This document shows, piece after piece, positions 26,623 through 35,238 of a stretch of 64,000 nucleotides of DNA (positions are counted from its first letter, which is position 1; each line of letters starts with the position of its first letter). This DNA is from Phycisphaerales bacterium (lineage in GTDB: Bacteria; Planctomycetota; Phycisphaerae; Phycisphaerales; SM1A02), in contig JABAAL010000041.1 of NCBI GenBank assembly GCA_014238785.1, positions 1 through 64,000 on the forward strand, given 5' to 3'. The position numbers were made by a program, and so were the translations under genes. The notes under the pieces were generated by a model that had not been told where the DNA came from, made no database searches, and saw only the letters and a list, made by a program, of their open reading frames with translations.

Positions 26623-29600
26623 CTACAAGGAACTTGATTGAACAATTTTTGCGTGCAGATGGGTAAGAATACCTGCTAAATCCCCCCGCTCCTCTGGTCT
26701 GTAATACACAACAACAAATCCAGAACTAGAAGGAACACCAACCGGGCGTAATGTGCCTTTGGTGCCATGAAGCCTCTTGTTCAATGCCGAAGAATCCTTC
26801 GTGCGAATAATAATATCTTGTTCATCAATCGTCATTGAACTGATACCCATCGCAGATGCGGCAACGCGTAACTCATGATACATCACGAGTTTAAAAATAG
26901 ATTCCGGCAAGTCTCCATACCCTGTACGAAGATCCTCAACAACGCGCAAGACGGATGATTCATCTTCGCAAGCGCCAAATCGTCGGTACATCGCCAAACG
27001 CCGAGACGCCGAAGCGATGTACTGCTCTGGTATTTTTCCTGTGACACCAATATCAATCATTGTCTCAAACGCTGGGGGCTTTTTGCCAGATTTCAAATCA
27101 AGTACAGCCTGCTCGAGCAATTGGCAATACATTTCATATCCTACCGCTGCAATATGCCCTGACTGCTCCGCACCAAGCAAGTTACCAGCACCACGTATTT
27201 CCAAATCACGAAGTGCAATTTGAAAACCAGCGCCGAGCATCGAAAACTGCTCAATAGCCTGAAGCCGTTTTCGCGCAACTTTATTGACGAACCTTTTTCT
27301 TGGAAGCAGCAATGTGCAATACGCACGGTGCTTATACCGACCAACTCGACCACGCAATTGATGGAGGTCAGAGAGTCCAAACCGATCAGCATCATCGATA
27401 AACATAGTATTGGCACTTGGAATATCAATTCCCGATTCAATAATCGTTGTTGAAACAAGAATGTCTGCGTCGCCACGCACAAACTCAAGCATTACTTTTT
27501 CAAGTGCCTTTGGCGGCATTTGTCCATGACCCACAAGTACTCTCGCTTCGGGGACCAGTTTTTGAAGTTCCTCTGCAACTGAATCAATATCGTACACACG
27601 ATTATGTACGTAAAAAACTTGACCCTCTCTTGCAAGTTCCCTTCGTATCCCATTTCGGACAAGTTCTTTGTCCCAACTTTTTATTTCGGTCACTACCGCT
27701 CTTCGATCTACGGGTGCCGTTTGCAAGGAACTAATATCTCGAATTCCAAGCAACGCCATGTGCAACGTTCTTGGTATAGGCGTCGCTGTTAACGTCAATA
27801 CATCGGCCTCCGCTCGAAATGCGAGTAGCTTCTGCTTGTGTTCAACACCAAAACGTTGTTCCTCATCTATAACGACAAGACCAAGCCGATTAAAGTGCAC
27901 ATCTTTACTTAAGATTCGGTGCGTGCCAATTAGAATATCAACCTCACCATTTGCATTGCGTTCCAAAATTTCCTTTTGCTCTGCGGCAGTATGAAATCGA
28001 GTGAGAGATTCAACAACAAAGGGAAAATCTGCTAAACGCTTTCGAAACGTTCGCTCATGTTGGACCGAAAGCACGGTGGTTGGAACTAGAATTGCAACTT
28101 GCCTCCCAGACTCAACCGCTTTAAATGCGCCGCGAATTGCAATCTCCGTTTTGCCAAATCCAACATCACCACAAATCAGTCGATCCATCGGTCTTGGAGA
28201 TTCCATGTCGGACTTCATAGCAGCAATTGCATTGATTTGGTCTTCTGTTTCATCCCATGGAAAACTAGCTTCGAACTCTCGCATCCACTGCGTATCTTTA
28301 GGAAATGCAATTCCGGGCGCATGCTCACGTACCGCTTGCACTCTAATCATCTCGCTTGCGAAGTCTGCAACTGCACCTTTTGCTTTGGTTTTTTGGTTCG
28401 CCCACTTCGTGCCACCAAGCGTTGACAATACAGGCTTGCCCTTAAAAGCGCCAACGTATCTCTGGACAAGATTTGCGTGCGTTGCAGGCACATGCAACAA
28501 ACGGTTTGACGCGAATTCAAGCGTAATATATTCAATCTCTCCCCGTCCCTTGATCAACTTTAACCCCAAATATTGTGCAATACCATGGTCGCGATGCACA
28601 ACAATATCATCGACATCAAAGTGCGCAATTGCTTGCCGCATCGTTTTCTGTTTAGATTGAATACCCCGCCGAACTTCGTACCGATGAAAAATCTCATGCG
28701 ATGGTACGATTGCAGCATATTGGCCAATCAAAAAACCTCGATGTACAAACTGCTCTTCTACCTGTAAATTTTTTGCGCGGGCAAGAGATTGCCCGTTTTC
28801 CATAAGTTCACGGATGCGATCTGCTTCGCCACTGGTCCGGCAAGTCAAGAGCACCTTACGAGATTGCGTCATTGCGACAAGTTCTTCAAATGCTTCAGCG
28901 GGAACCGTCGAAAAAAGCGGCAACGGTGCAATCGGCAATGAAACTTCAACACCATCAGCGGGAGGTCCAGAAAGCGCAACCACTGCATCGAGCTTGGCAA
29001 CCATTTCAGCTTGCGTGTCATCAATGTGTGACAATTCACTCGCATCAGTGACGCGGTCAAAATAACTTTTTGCTTGTTGGGTAATTTCTTCTATATCATC
29101 AAGCACTGCGCACCAAGTGGAAGGAAGATGGTCAATAATTGTCCCTCGAACTTCCACGCGCCTTGATGCCGCAACAACAATTTCATCAACTGCCAAATCA
29201 GACCCAAGCGAAACAGGATCCACTTCACTAATTGACTCAATAGTATCTCCAAAAAAATCAAGACGAACAAACTCCCCTGCAGCAGTAGCGATATCGAGAA
29301 TTCCACCACGCGTTGCAAATTGAGCCGCCTCTTCGATTGCTTCTTTGCGTTCATAGCCTGCTTCAACGAGCCATTCTTGCAATCCAACAAGGGAAGACTG
29401 GTCCCCCTTTTTAATTCGTCGCACAATCGTTGAAACCTCTTCTTTTGGTGGCGCCATTTGCATAAGGGCCGCAATGCTTGTAACAATAATCCTCGGAGAT
29501 GAAGACTGCGACAAATGTTCCAAGACTGCAAATCTTGCGGCGACAAGTTCCTTTGCTACTTCCGACTCAAGCGCAGGAAAAAGTTCGACCTCAATACCCA

Positions 29601-29796
29601 TGTCTCGAAACATTGCAACCGTTTCATCTGCGTCATCATGATGTGCGGTAACAAATAACACCCCTTTTTTCTGCACCAACACTGCAGAAGCAAAACAAGT
29701 GAACGATCCGCTTGTTGGGCCCGCTGAAACACACCCCTGCATATTTAGCAAGGTTGCAGCTGCGTCGATAGCCTCAATTACATTCTTCGAGTTCAC
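26623..29796 (-). CDS. mfd: Transcription-repair coupling factor Mfd
   Basis: 1057 residues with a GTG start that overlaps the preceding stop (GTGA). UvrB-like N-terminal domains (1-320), the RNA polymerase interaction domain (about 380-450; VHRDHGIAQYLGLK), then the translocase: Walker A CGDVGFGKTE, DEEQRFGV Walker B, TATPIPRTLHMAL, VHNRVYDIDS, STTIIESGIDIP and QLRGRVGRYKHRAYC. A C-terminal TRCF domain closes it. It removes RNA polymerase stalled at lesions and recruits UvrA. It is somewhat shorter than the roughly 1150 residues of E. coli. Confidence 0.95.
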   Translation of the reverse strand: MNSKNVIEAIDAAATLLNMQGCVSAGPTSGSFTCFASAVLVQKKGVLFVTAHHDDADETVAMFRDMGIEVELFPALESEVAKELVAARFAVLEHLSQSSSPRIIVTSIAALMQMAPPKEEVSTIVRRIKKGDQSSLVGLQEWLVEAGYERKEAIEEAAQFATRGGILDIATAAGEFVRLDFFGDTIESISEVDPVSLGSDLAVDEIVVAASRRVEVRGTIIDHLPSTWCAVLDDIEEITQQAKSYFDRVTDASELSHIDDTQAEMVAKLDAVVALSGPPADGVEVSLPIAPLPLFSTVPAEAFEELVAMTQSRKVLLTCRTSGEADRIRELMENGQSLARAKNLQVEEQFVHRGFLIGQYAAIVPSHEIFHRYEVRRGIQSKQKTMRQAIAHFDVDDIVVHRDHGIAQYLGLKLIKGRGEIEYITLEFASNRLLHVPATHANLVQRYVGAFKGKPVLSTLGGTKWANQKTKAKGAVADFASEMIRVQAVREHAPGIAFPKDTQWMREFEASFPWDETEDQINAIAAMKSDMESPRPMDRLICGDVGFGKTEIAIRGAFKAVESGRQVAILVPTTVLSVQHERTFRKRLADFPFVVESLTRFHTAAEQKEILERNANGEVDILIGTHRILSKDVHFNRLGLVVIDEEQRFGVEHKQKLLAFRAEADVLTLTATPIPRTLHMALLGIRDISSLQTAPVDRRAVVTEIKSWDKELVRNGIRRELAREGQVFYVHNRVYDIDSVAEELQKLVPEARVLVGHGQMPPKALEKVMLEFVRGDADILVSTTIIESGIDIPSANTMFIDDADRFGLSDLHQLRGRVGRYKHRAYCTLLLPRKRFVNKVARKRLQAIEQFSMLGAGFQIALRDLEIRGAGNLLGAEQSGHIAAVGYEMYCQLLEQAVLDLKSGKKPPAFETMIDIGVTGKIPEQYIASASRRLAMYRRFGACEDESSVLRVVEDLRTGYGDLPESIFKLVMYHELRVAASAMGISSMTIDEQDIIIRTKDSSALNKRLHGTKGTLRPVGVPSSSGFVVVYYRPEERGDLAGILTHLHAKIVQSSSL

Positions 29797-30122
29797 TTTA
29801 ATTCATCTTCCGTTGCTACAAGCCAGTGCAAGTATCTAATTTTTTGTTGGCCGATACCATATACACCCTCTAAATCTTCTGGTGTTCGAAGTATATGGGT
29901 TTTTCTAAATTCTATAATTCGCTCCGCCATTTTTGGTCCGATGCCTGGAAGAAATTCTAACTCGATAGCGCTTGCCGTTTGTAAATTAATTCGAAAAGGG
30001 GTAGTAACTAATGACGAGGTCCTTGGCATCGTTTCAATAACGAGAACAACGATGCAATATATAATTGAAACTAAAATGACAACGTTGAGCCCGATGGGTT
30101 GTTTCCAATTTTCGAGCGTCAA
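29793..30122 (-). CDS. Membrane-anchored helix-hairpin-helix protein (ComEA-like)
   Basis: 109 residues from a TTG start that overlaps the stop of the preceding gene (TTGA). A longer reading frame runs further upstream but that part overlaps the GH10-like gene and is shadow. One membrane helix (LNVVILVSIIYCIVVLVIE) is followed by the ComEA-type HhH domain: FRINLQTASAIELEFLPGIG, KMAERIIEFRK and GVYGIGQQKI. ComEA-like proteins bind double-stranded DNA at the cell surface during uptake; with the type IV pilus genes this could be competence, but no comEC is seen. Start codon is uncertain. Confidence 0.75.
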   Translation of the reverse strand: MTLENWKQPIGLNVVILVSIIYCIVVLVIETMPRTSSLVTTPFRINLQTASAIELEFLPGIGPKMAERIIEFRKTHILRTPEDLEGVYGIGQQKIRYLHWLVATEDELK

Positions 30123-31603
30123 CCTCTCTTTGGCAATTCCAGAGCGCCTAGCGGCTTGAGTAGACGCCTTCGCATGGAAAGTATCTTGCTGAGCACAGGT
30201 CGCGGCTTCCCTTTTCTTGAAATGAATCCCGCAGTTGGCAGGGCCATTTTTTTGTGATCGAATAAATCTGTCCATATCACTGAGTTGACAAATGGCTTGC
30301 TTAAGCAGATCGCAAACATGGAACTTGCCCATTGTTCTTGGCGAGAGTCGTCCCACTGCGTTTTCCACCAACCACTCCTTTCGCTTATTATCACCGATGG
30401 AGCACCCAAAGCGGAGATAACTAGCGGAATCTCTGCATGAAGAAATTCGTCAAGCTTTGAACTTAGCAACATCAAATCTCTCGTTGCCTTTCCGCCAGAA
30501 CCGCCAACAAGCATTTGGACACCCAGAGCGTCAATCCGTACTCCTTCTTGCGCAAGACGGGCAAGGAATACTCGGGGAGTACATGATTCTGAAATAACAG
30601 AAACAAATTCTGAAAATGGCTCAACAAGTTCAATCATGACCTTTGCATCTTTTCTTGCTTGCCTCACGGCTAAGGTTGCCATTCTGATTAGATCAACCAT
30701 ATTTGCAAGTGAGAGTCGAGCGTGCCTGTTCATGTTGATGCCTGAGCATACATTCCAAAAAGAAATTGCGCCGCCGTATCTATGGAGTACCCTTTGCACA
30801 TGATCGTAACATTTATCTCTAAAAGAAGCATAATCATGTTCGCACGCAATTACCCACTCTGGGATTGCGCCCTCAGTGCTAAAATCAAGGAGTGGTCCTG
30901 AGACAATATGCTTCTTATTGCTCCTTGCCCACTTCACCCATCTATCGATTGGTCCCCAGTCAAACTGACCTTCTTCTGGTTCGAGTTTTGACCACGCAAT
31001 CGGAATAGTAATCATGCCAAAATTTTTATTAAGTAATGCGCGGATTGGCTCATCAAAACGAGAAGTATCCACTTGGACTCCAAGTGCAGAAACTGAGGCC
31101 GCTTTGTGTGCATATTTATGATGCAAGAAAATTTGCGCATGCACCATTGCCAAGCGCTCGGAAGCGTCGATCGAAATTTCAAGCGCTCTTGTAGCGAGGG
31201 CACGGGCTTCTTCTGAATCAACTGAAACAAGCGCCTTTGTGAAAATCAATCGAGACTCTTCCCATCGTTGCACCGCGGGGTTGTCATCAGAGAGATAGAA
31301 CAAACTCCAATTCTCGCTAAGGTCAAGAAAAGTTTTGATACGGTGCCTTGCTAGTTCAAGGGTCAACATATAAGGTTCTTCCCTGGGCGGCAAAATCGAT
31401 GTCTGAAGCATAAGCCGACCCGCTTTGCCCGCATCGTATAACAGGCATAATGCAAAACTCGTATGTCCTAAAGCATTTGCTGTGATAACACCATCTTCAA
31501 TCGTAACGGTGCCCTGCACGACTTCATTATCGCTTGACAAGAGGTGAGCGTTGACGAGTTCGCCTGTATTTGGGTTAGATTGACACGTCGTAAATCGCAA
31601 CAT
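30119..31603 (-). CDS. GH10-like protein with apparently lost catalytic glutamates
   Basis: 494 residues from MLRFTTCQSN; a further ATG 7 codons upstream exists. The N-terminal 160 residues are unassigned beta-rich sequence. The rest follows the beta/alpha barrel of glycoside hydrolase family 10: MITIPIAWSKLEPEEGQFDW, VKWARSNKKHIVSGPLL, RYGGAISFWNV and IDALGVQMLV. At the acid/base site, normally WDVVNE, this protein has WNVCSG; at the nucleophile site, normally ITELD, it has ISALG. Both Glu are therefore missing by eye. It may bind rather than cut glycans. No signal peptide is seen. It leads into the ComEA-like and mfd genes. Confidence 0.7.
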   Translation of the reverse strand: MLRFTTCQSNPNTGELVNAHLLSSDNEVVQGTVTIEDGVITANALGHTSFALCLLYDAGKAGRLMLQTSILPPREEPYMLTLELARHRIKTFLDLSENWSLFYLSDDNPAVQRWEESRLIFTKALVSVDSEEARALATRALEISIDASERLAMVHAQIFLHHKYAHKAASVSALGVQVDTSRFDEPIRALLNKNFGMITIPIAWSKLEPEEGQFDWGPIDRWVKWARSNKKHIVSGPLLDFSTEGAIPEWVIACEHDYASFRDKCYDHVQRVLHRYGGAISFWNVCSGINMNRHARLSLANMVDLIRMATLAVRQARKDAKVMIELVEPFSEFVSVISESCTPRVFLARLAQEGVRIDALGVQMLVGGSGGKATRDLMLLSSKLDEFLHAEIPLVISALGAPSVIISERSGWWKTQWDDSRQEQWASSMFAICLSKPFVNSVIWTDLFDHKKMALPTAGFISRKGKPRPVLSKILSMRRRLLKPLGALELPKRG

Positions 31604-31671
31604 AGGAACTATCCCATTGTACATTGGGGTAATGTACTTTTGGGTAACACCAATAAACCATTAAAGTTCGC

Positions 31672-31677
31672 TACAAT
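31672..31677 (+). promoter_or_regulatory. Possible -10 box for purC
   Basis: TACAAT ends 6 bases before the purC ATG at 31684. No good -35 is present 17 bases upstream. If real, transcription would start at or next to the ATG, giving a leaderless mRNA; no ribosome binding site is visible either. Confidence 0.3.
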
Positions 31678-31683
31678 TCCTAC

Positions 31684-32625
31684 ATGAATACTACAGAAAC
31701 ATGCGTGTACGAAACTCATCTTCCATTCGAAGGTCGCCGCCAAGGCAAAGTTAGGGATATTTACCAAATCCCCCCTCAGAATGGCGAAGCGGGAATGGTC
31801 TTAATCATAGCCAGTGACCGAATAAGTGCCTTTGATGTAGTGATGCCTACGCCTGTCACTGGCAAAGGGCAAGAACTTACGCGCATCAGTACCACATGGT
31901 TTGATTTTATTCGCGACCTTGGAATTATCAATGATCATCTCATTTCGACAAAGCCAGAAGATGTTCCAAATCTTGACGCTTCTCTTTATGAGCAATGCGA
32001 GGGTCGCATGATGCTTGGTCGCGCTTGCGAAGTCATTCCTGTCGAATTCGTCGTCCGAGGCTATCTCGCGGGGAGTGGCTGGAAGGAATATCAAAACGAC
32101 GGCACTGTTTGTGGCATAGCACTCCCTGACGGATTGCAATTATCAAGCAAACTACCTGAGCCTATTTTCACGCCCGCAACCAAAGCGGTCAAAGGACACG
32201 ACGAAAATATTGACTTTGACACAGCATGTGAAATAGCAGGCAAGGAAATCATGGAATGGTTGCGAAAAGTTTCGCTTGAAATTTATACAAAGGCAGCAAC
32301 ATACGCGGCAGAGCGAGGCATTATCCTTGCCGATACAAAATTTGAATTCGGTTACGCCCTTGATGCTGATGGCAACAAGACCGATGAGTTACTGCTCATT
32401 GACGAGGTGCTCACTCCGGACAGTTCACGTTTTTGGCCAGCCGATGACTATGAAATCGGTCGCGAGCAGAATAGTTTTGACAAACAGTACGTTCGCAATT
32501 GGCTTGAAAGCATTGTCGAGTCCGGCGATTGGAACAAAACACCACCCGGACCCGAACTTCCCCAAGAAATTATCGACGGCACTGTTGCCCGTTATCGCGA
32601 AGCCGCCACCCGCCTCTTCAATTAA
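31684..32625 (+). CDS. purC: SAICAR synthetase PurC
   Basis: 313 residues, the longer form of the family. It joins aspartate to CAIR in purine synthesis. Motifs: GKVRDIYQI near the start, IASDRISAFDVVMP, EVIPVEFVVRGYLAGSGWKE (SAICAR signature), ADTKFEFG and IDEVLTPDSSRFWP. It stands alone between a divergent gene and convergent folD, 22 bases away. Confidence 0.95.
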   Translation: MNTTETCVYETHLPFEGRRQGKVRDIYQIPPQNGEAGMVLIIASDRISAFDVVMPTPVTGKGQELTRISTTWFDFIRDLGIINDHLISTKPEDVPNLDASLYEQCEGRMMLGRACEVIPVEFVVRGYLAGSGWKEYQNDGTVCGIALPDGLQLSSKLPEPIFTPATKAVKGHDENIDFDTACEIAGKEIMEWLRKVSLEIYTKAATYAAERGIILADTKFEFGYALDADGNKTDELLLIDEVLTPDSSRFWPADDYEIGREQNSFDKQYVRNWLESIVESGDWNKTPPGPELPQEIIDGTVARYREAATRLFN

Positions 32626-32647
32626 TAACAAAAATCACGCGGGTTTT

Positions 32648-33502
32648 TTATTCTGCTGCTTGTACGGTGTTTCGCAGGAGCATCGCAACCGTCATAGGTC
32701 CAACGCCGCCAGGAACAGGCGAAATGAAGCCTGCGACGGAACTCACTCCGTCAAAATCAACATCGCCTACCGTGCGCTTTTTCCCATCCTCGCCCTCAAC
32801 TCGGTTAATCCCGACGTCAATAACAACCGCGCCTTCTTTGACATGCTCAGCACCGATTAAGTTGGGTACACCTGCTGCAGAAATTAGGATGTCAGCACAC
32901 TTCGTAAGTTCTTCACGTTTCTTTGTATGTATATTTGTCGATATCACCGTCGCTTCTGCCTGCATCAACAACACCGCAACGGGCTTCCCCACAATCGTGC
33001 TCGCCCCAACACAAACTGCTAGAGCACCACAAATTTCAATCCCCGTCGATTCGATCATCTCCATAACGGCAAGCGCGGTGCACGGCACCAAACTTCGTCG
33101 ACCAAACACAATATTCCCAATATTCGCAGGATTCACCCCCTCCACATCCTTATCCACCGCAATCATTGTTTGAATTACATCCGCATCAACACCCTCTGGC
33201 AATGGCAAGTGCACCATAATTGCCGTCACCACTGGATTCTCATTCAATCCGCTAATAACCAACTCGATATCCTTTTGGCTTGCTGTTTCTGGCAAGTCAT
33301 GCAACATGTACTCAATGCCCACCGCACAACATGCCTTTGCTTGATTCTTCGCATACAAGTGCGCTCCTTGATCACCACCAACAAGGACAGCGTCAAGCCG
33401 AGCTTTTCTGCCTTCCGCCTTCAATCTAGTCACACGGATAGCAAGCGAATCTTTCACTGCCTTCGCTAAAACACGTCCATCAATAATCGTTGCTGTTGCC
33501 AT
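32648..33502 (-). CDS. folD: Methylenetetrahydrofolate dehydrogenase/cyclohydrolase FolD
   Basis: 284 residues from MATATIIDGRVLAKAVKD, the normal FolD N-terminus and length; the open frame continues 150 codons further upstream but that part is antisense to coaX. It interconverts one-carbon tetrahydrofolates. Motifs: VLVGGDQGAHLYAKNQAKAC with the catalytic Lys (VGxxxASxxYVxxK-like), HLPLPEGVD, DVEGVNPANIG, CVGASTIVGKP and GGVGPMTVAML. Gly-Ala replaces Pro-Ala-Ser in parts of the first motif. It is divergent from coaX with 34 bases between the starts. Confidence 0.94.
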   Translation of the reverse strand: MATATIIDGRVLAKAVKDSLAIRVTRLKAEGRKARLDAVLVGGDQGAHLYAKNQAKACCAVGIEYMLHDLPETASQKDIELVISGLNENPVVTAIMVHLPLPEGVDADVIQTMIAVDKDVEGVNPANIGNIVFGRRSLVPCTALAVMEMIESTGIEICGALAVCVGASTIVGKPVAVLLMQAEATVISTNIHTKKREELTKCADILISAAGVPNLIGAEHVKEGAVVIDVGINRVEGEDGKKRTVGDVDFDGVSSVAGFISPVPGGVGPMTVAMLLRNTVQAAE

Positions 33503-33536
33503 GTAATTGGAAGGATACCAACGATACAATACGAGC

Positions 33537-34316
33537 ATGACCACAGACCAACCATTCTTAGCATTAACTATCGGAAATACCTGCACCTCAGTAGCGACTA
33601 TCGCTGGCGATGAAATTAGTAAGCAAAAGTCACTCAATTCCTCTGAGACGAGCGCAATTGTGGAGCATTCCATCAAAAGTTGGAAAGCACTTGAGAGCGA
33701 GAGCCCCCAAATCATAATTAGCTCTTCGAACGAATCAGCAAACAACGCCATCTCAGCTGCCCTAGCCGACCAAACTTCCCGCCAAATTTGGCAAATCGGT
33801 GAAGATGTCCCAGCAGCAATTGGGCAGCACCTCGACCCTGAAACGATCACCGGCATTGATCGGCTTCTCAACGCTGCCGCCGCATGGAATAAATTCAACC
33901 AAGCATGCATCGTCATCGATGCAGGCACATGCGTAACCATCGATTTCGTCGACGGCGAGGGCACGTTCCATGGCGGGGCAATCGCTCCGGGTGCTCACAT
34001 GCAACTTGAAGCAATGTACAAAGGTGCGACCGACCTTCCCGAAGTTGAATTTGCCGCCCCTCTCCAAGAAGCATTTGGCAAAAATACTGCACAAGCAATG
34101 TTGCAAGGTGTCTTCCATGGAATCCAAGGCATGGTCCGCCAACTCAGCGAACAGTACGCGATGCGCTACGGAGCGTATCCCCGCATTGTCGCAACTGGCG
34201 GCGACTCAGAAACGCTTTTTAAAGACGACGAACTCATCGAAGAAATCATTCCCAATCTTCAAATGCAAGGCATTGCCGTTTCCGTCCGCCATACTATGAC
34301 AGAAAAAGATGCCTAA
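33537..34316 (+). CDS. coaX: Type III pantothenate kinase CoaX-like
   Basis: 259 residues from MTTDQPFLALTIGNT. Acetate/sugar kinase-fold enzyme that phosphorylates pantothenate, the first step to CoA. Present: TGIDRLLNAAAAW, VIDAGTCVTIDFV and GGAIAPGAHMQ. The first motif normally reads DxGN(T/S); here the Asp is Thr (LTIGNT), which would affect phosphate or metal binding. Activity is therefore open. Its last 8 bases overlap the next gene. The stand-alone CoaB at 9182 belongs to the same pathway. Confidence 0.85.
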   Translation: MTTDQPFLALTIGNTCTSVATIAGDEISKQKSLNSSETSAIVEHSIKSWKALESESPQIIISSSNESANNAISAALADQTSRQIWQIGEDVPAAIGQHLDPETITGIDRLLNAAAAWNKFNQACIVIDAGTCVTIDFVDGEGTFHGGAIAPGAHMQLEAMYKGATDLPEVEFAAPLQEAFGKNTAQAMLQGVFHGIQGMVRQLSEQYAMRYGAYPRIVATGGDSETLFKDDELIEEIIPNLQMQGIAVSVRHTMTEKDA

Positions 34317-35238
34317 AACAACTTGGACATTACTTACGCCGCCAAACATGGGCGCAATAGCGATTATCCAACTCCCCTCTACTGCATTGCCCAAACTTAC
34401 AAACCGAACAATGTGGGAAATTGGCGCCCTCTATCTTGTTGAAATACAAGGCATTGATGAAGCAGTTGCCGTAAAAATCAACGATGACGTTGCGCACCTC
34501 ATGCCACATGGTGGGTTGCACATTTTGCGAAAACTCACTGGCCGTTTCGCCGAAATTGGTCTTGAGCAGACCAACACGCCAATTTTCCTCGAAGCCCAAG
34601 ACGACATCGAAGCAGCCATGCTTGCAGCATTGGCAACTGCACAAAGTCCGCTTGCCGTTGACTTGCTTCTTTCTCAACCATCGAAGTTGCGAGGTGCAAC
34701 GGCTACAAAAGAAGATGTATCGCGTGCTACCATTCTCAACCACCTCATCCATCCTCCCAAAGTTGTGCTGCTTGGTGCGCCCAATACGGGAAAGTCGACT
34801 TTGATGAACGCGCTCACGAAACAAGACACTTCCATCGTCCACGATCTTCCGGGCGCAACCCGCGATGCAGTAGGCGCACGAATAAATTTCGCTGGATTAG
34901 TTGTTGATTTATTTGACCTTCCAGGTTTTCGAGAAACCAGCGACGCTATTGAACAAGAAGCCATCTTGCTTGCTAAACAAATCGCCGAAGACGCCGTACT
35001 TACCATTCTCATCGCCGATGCCAATCACGACTGGGAAAAAAGTACGCAGAGGCAATTAAAAGTTGCAACGAAGTCGGACATCACCACTCGAGATGACGGA
35101 GATCTCTGCGTAAGTGCGCATACCGGCGAAAACTTGCAAGAACTTGCCATCGCAATTCGTGATGCAATCGTGCCACCAGAAATGTTAGAGAGTGATAAGC
35201 CGTGGTTCTTCTTGGACTACAGTCCAACGGACGAGTAG
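34309..35238 (+). CDS. Shortened MnmE/TrmE-like GTPase
   Basis: 309 residues against about 450 for MnmE. The N-terminal part recalls the MnmE folate-binding domain (TPPNMGAIAIIQL and PHGGLHILRKL). The GTPase domain has G1 GAPNTGKST (about 157-165), the G2 region HDLPGATRD, G3 DLPGFRET where MnmE has DTAGIRET, G4 TKSD, and CVSAHTGENLQEL. The C-terminal Cys-x-Gly-Lys needed for tRNA wobble modification is absent, and the helical domain is short. It overlaps coaX by 8 bases, so the two are coupled. It may be a diverged MnmE paralogue with another role. Confidence 0.72.
   Translation: MPKTTWTLLTPPNMGAIAIIQLPSTALPKLTNRTMWEIGALYLVEIQGIDEAVAVKINDDVAHLMPHGGLHILRKLTGRFAEIGLEQTNTPIFLEAQDDIEAAMLAALATAQSPLAVDLLLSQPSKLRGATATKEDVSRATILNHLIHPPKVVLLGAPNTGKSTLMNALTKQDTSIVHDLPGATRDAVGARINFAGLVVDLFDLPGFRETSDAIEQEAILLAKQIAEDAVLTILIADANHDWEKSTQRQLKVATKSDITTRDDGDLCVSAHTGENLQELAIAIRDAIVPPEMLESDKPWFFLDYSPTDE

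Noticed and set aside
29793-30371. 192-codon frame for the ComEA-like gene
   Set aside because: The first 83 codons are out of frame within the GH10-like gene and show no domain. The TTG at 30122 overlapping the stop gives a membrane helix plus HhH domain.
32626-32647. Small inverted repeat between purC and folD as a terminator
   Set aside because: Only a weak A/T-rich stem (AAAAATC/GGGTTTTT) with a tiny GC part; not convincing as an intrinsic terminator.
32648-33964. 438-codon frame for FolD
   Set aside because: FolD proteins start at MATATIIDG (33502); the upstream 150 codons are antisense to coaX.
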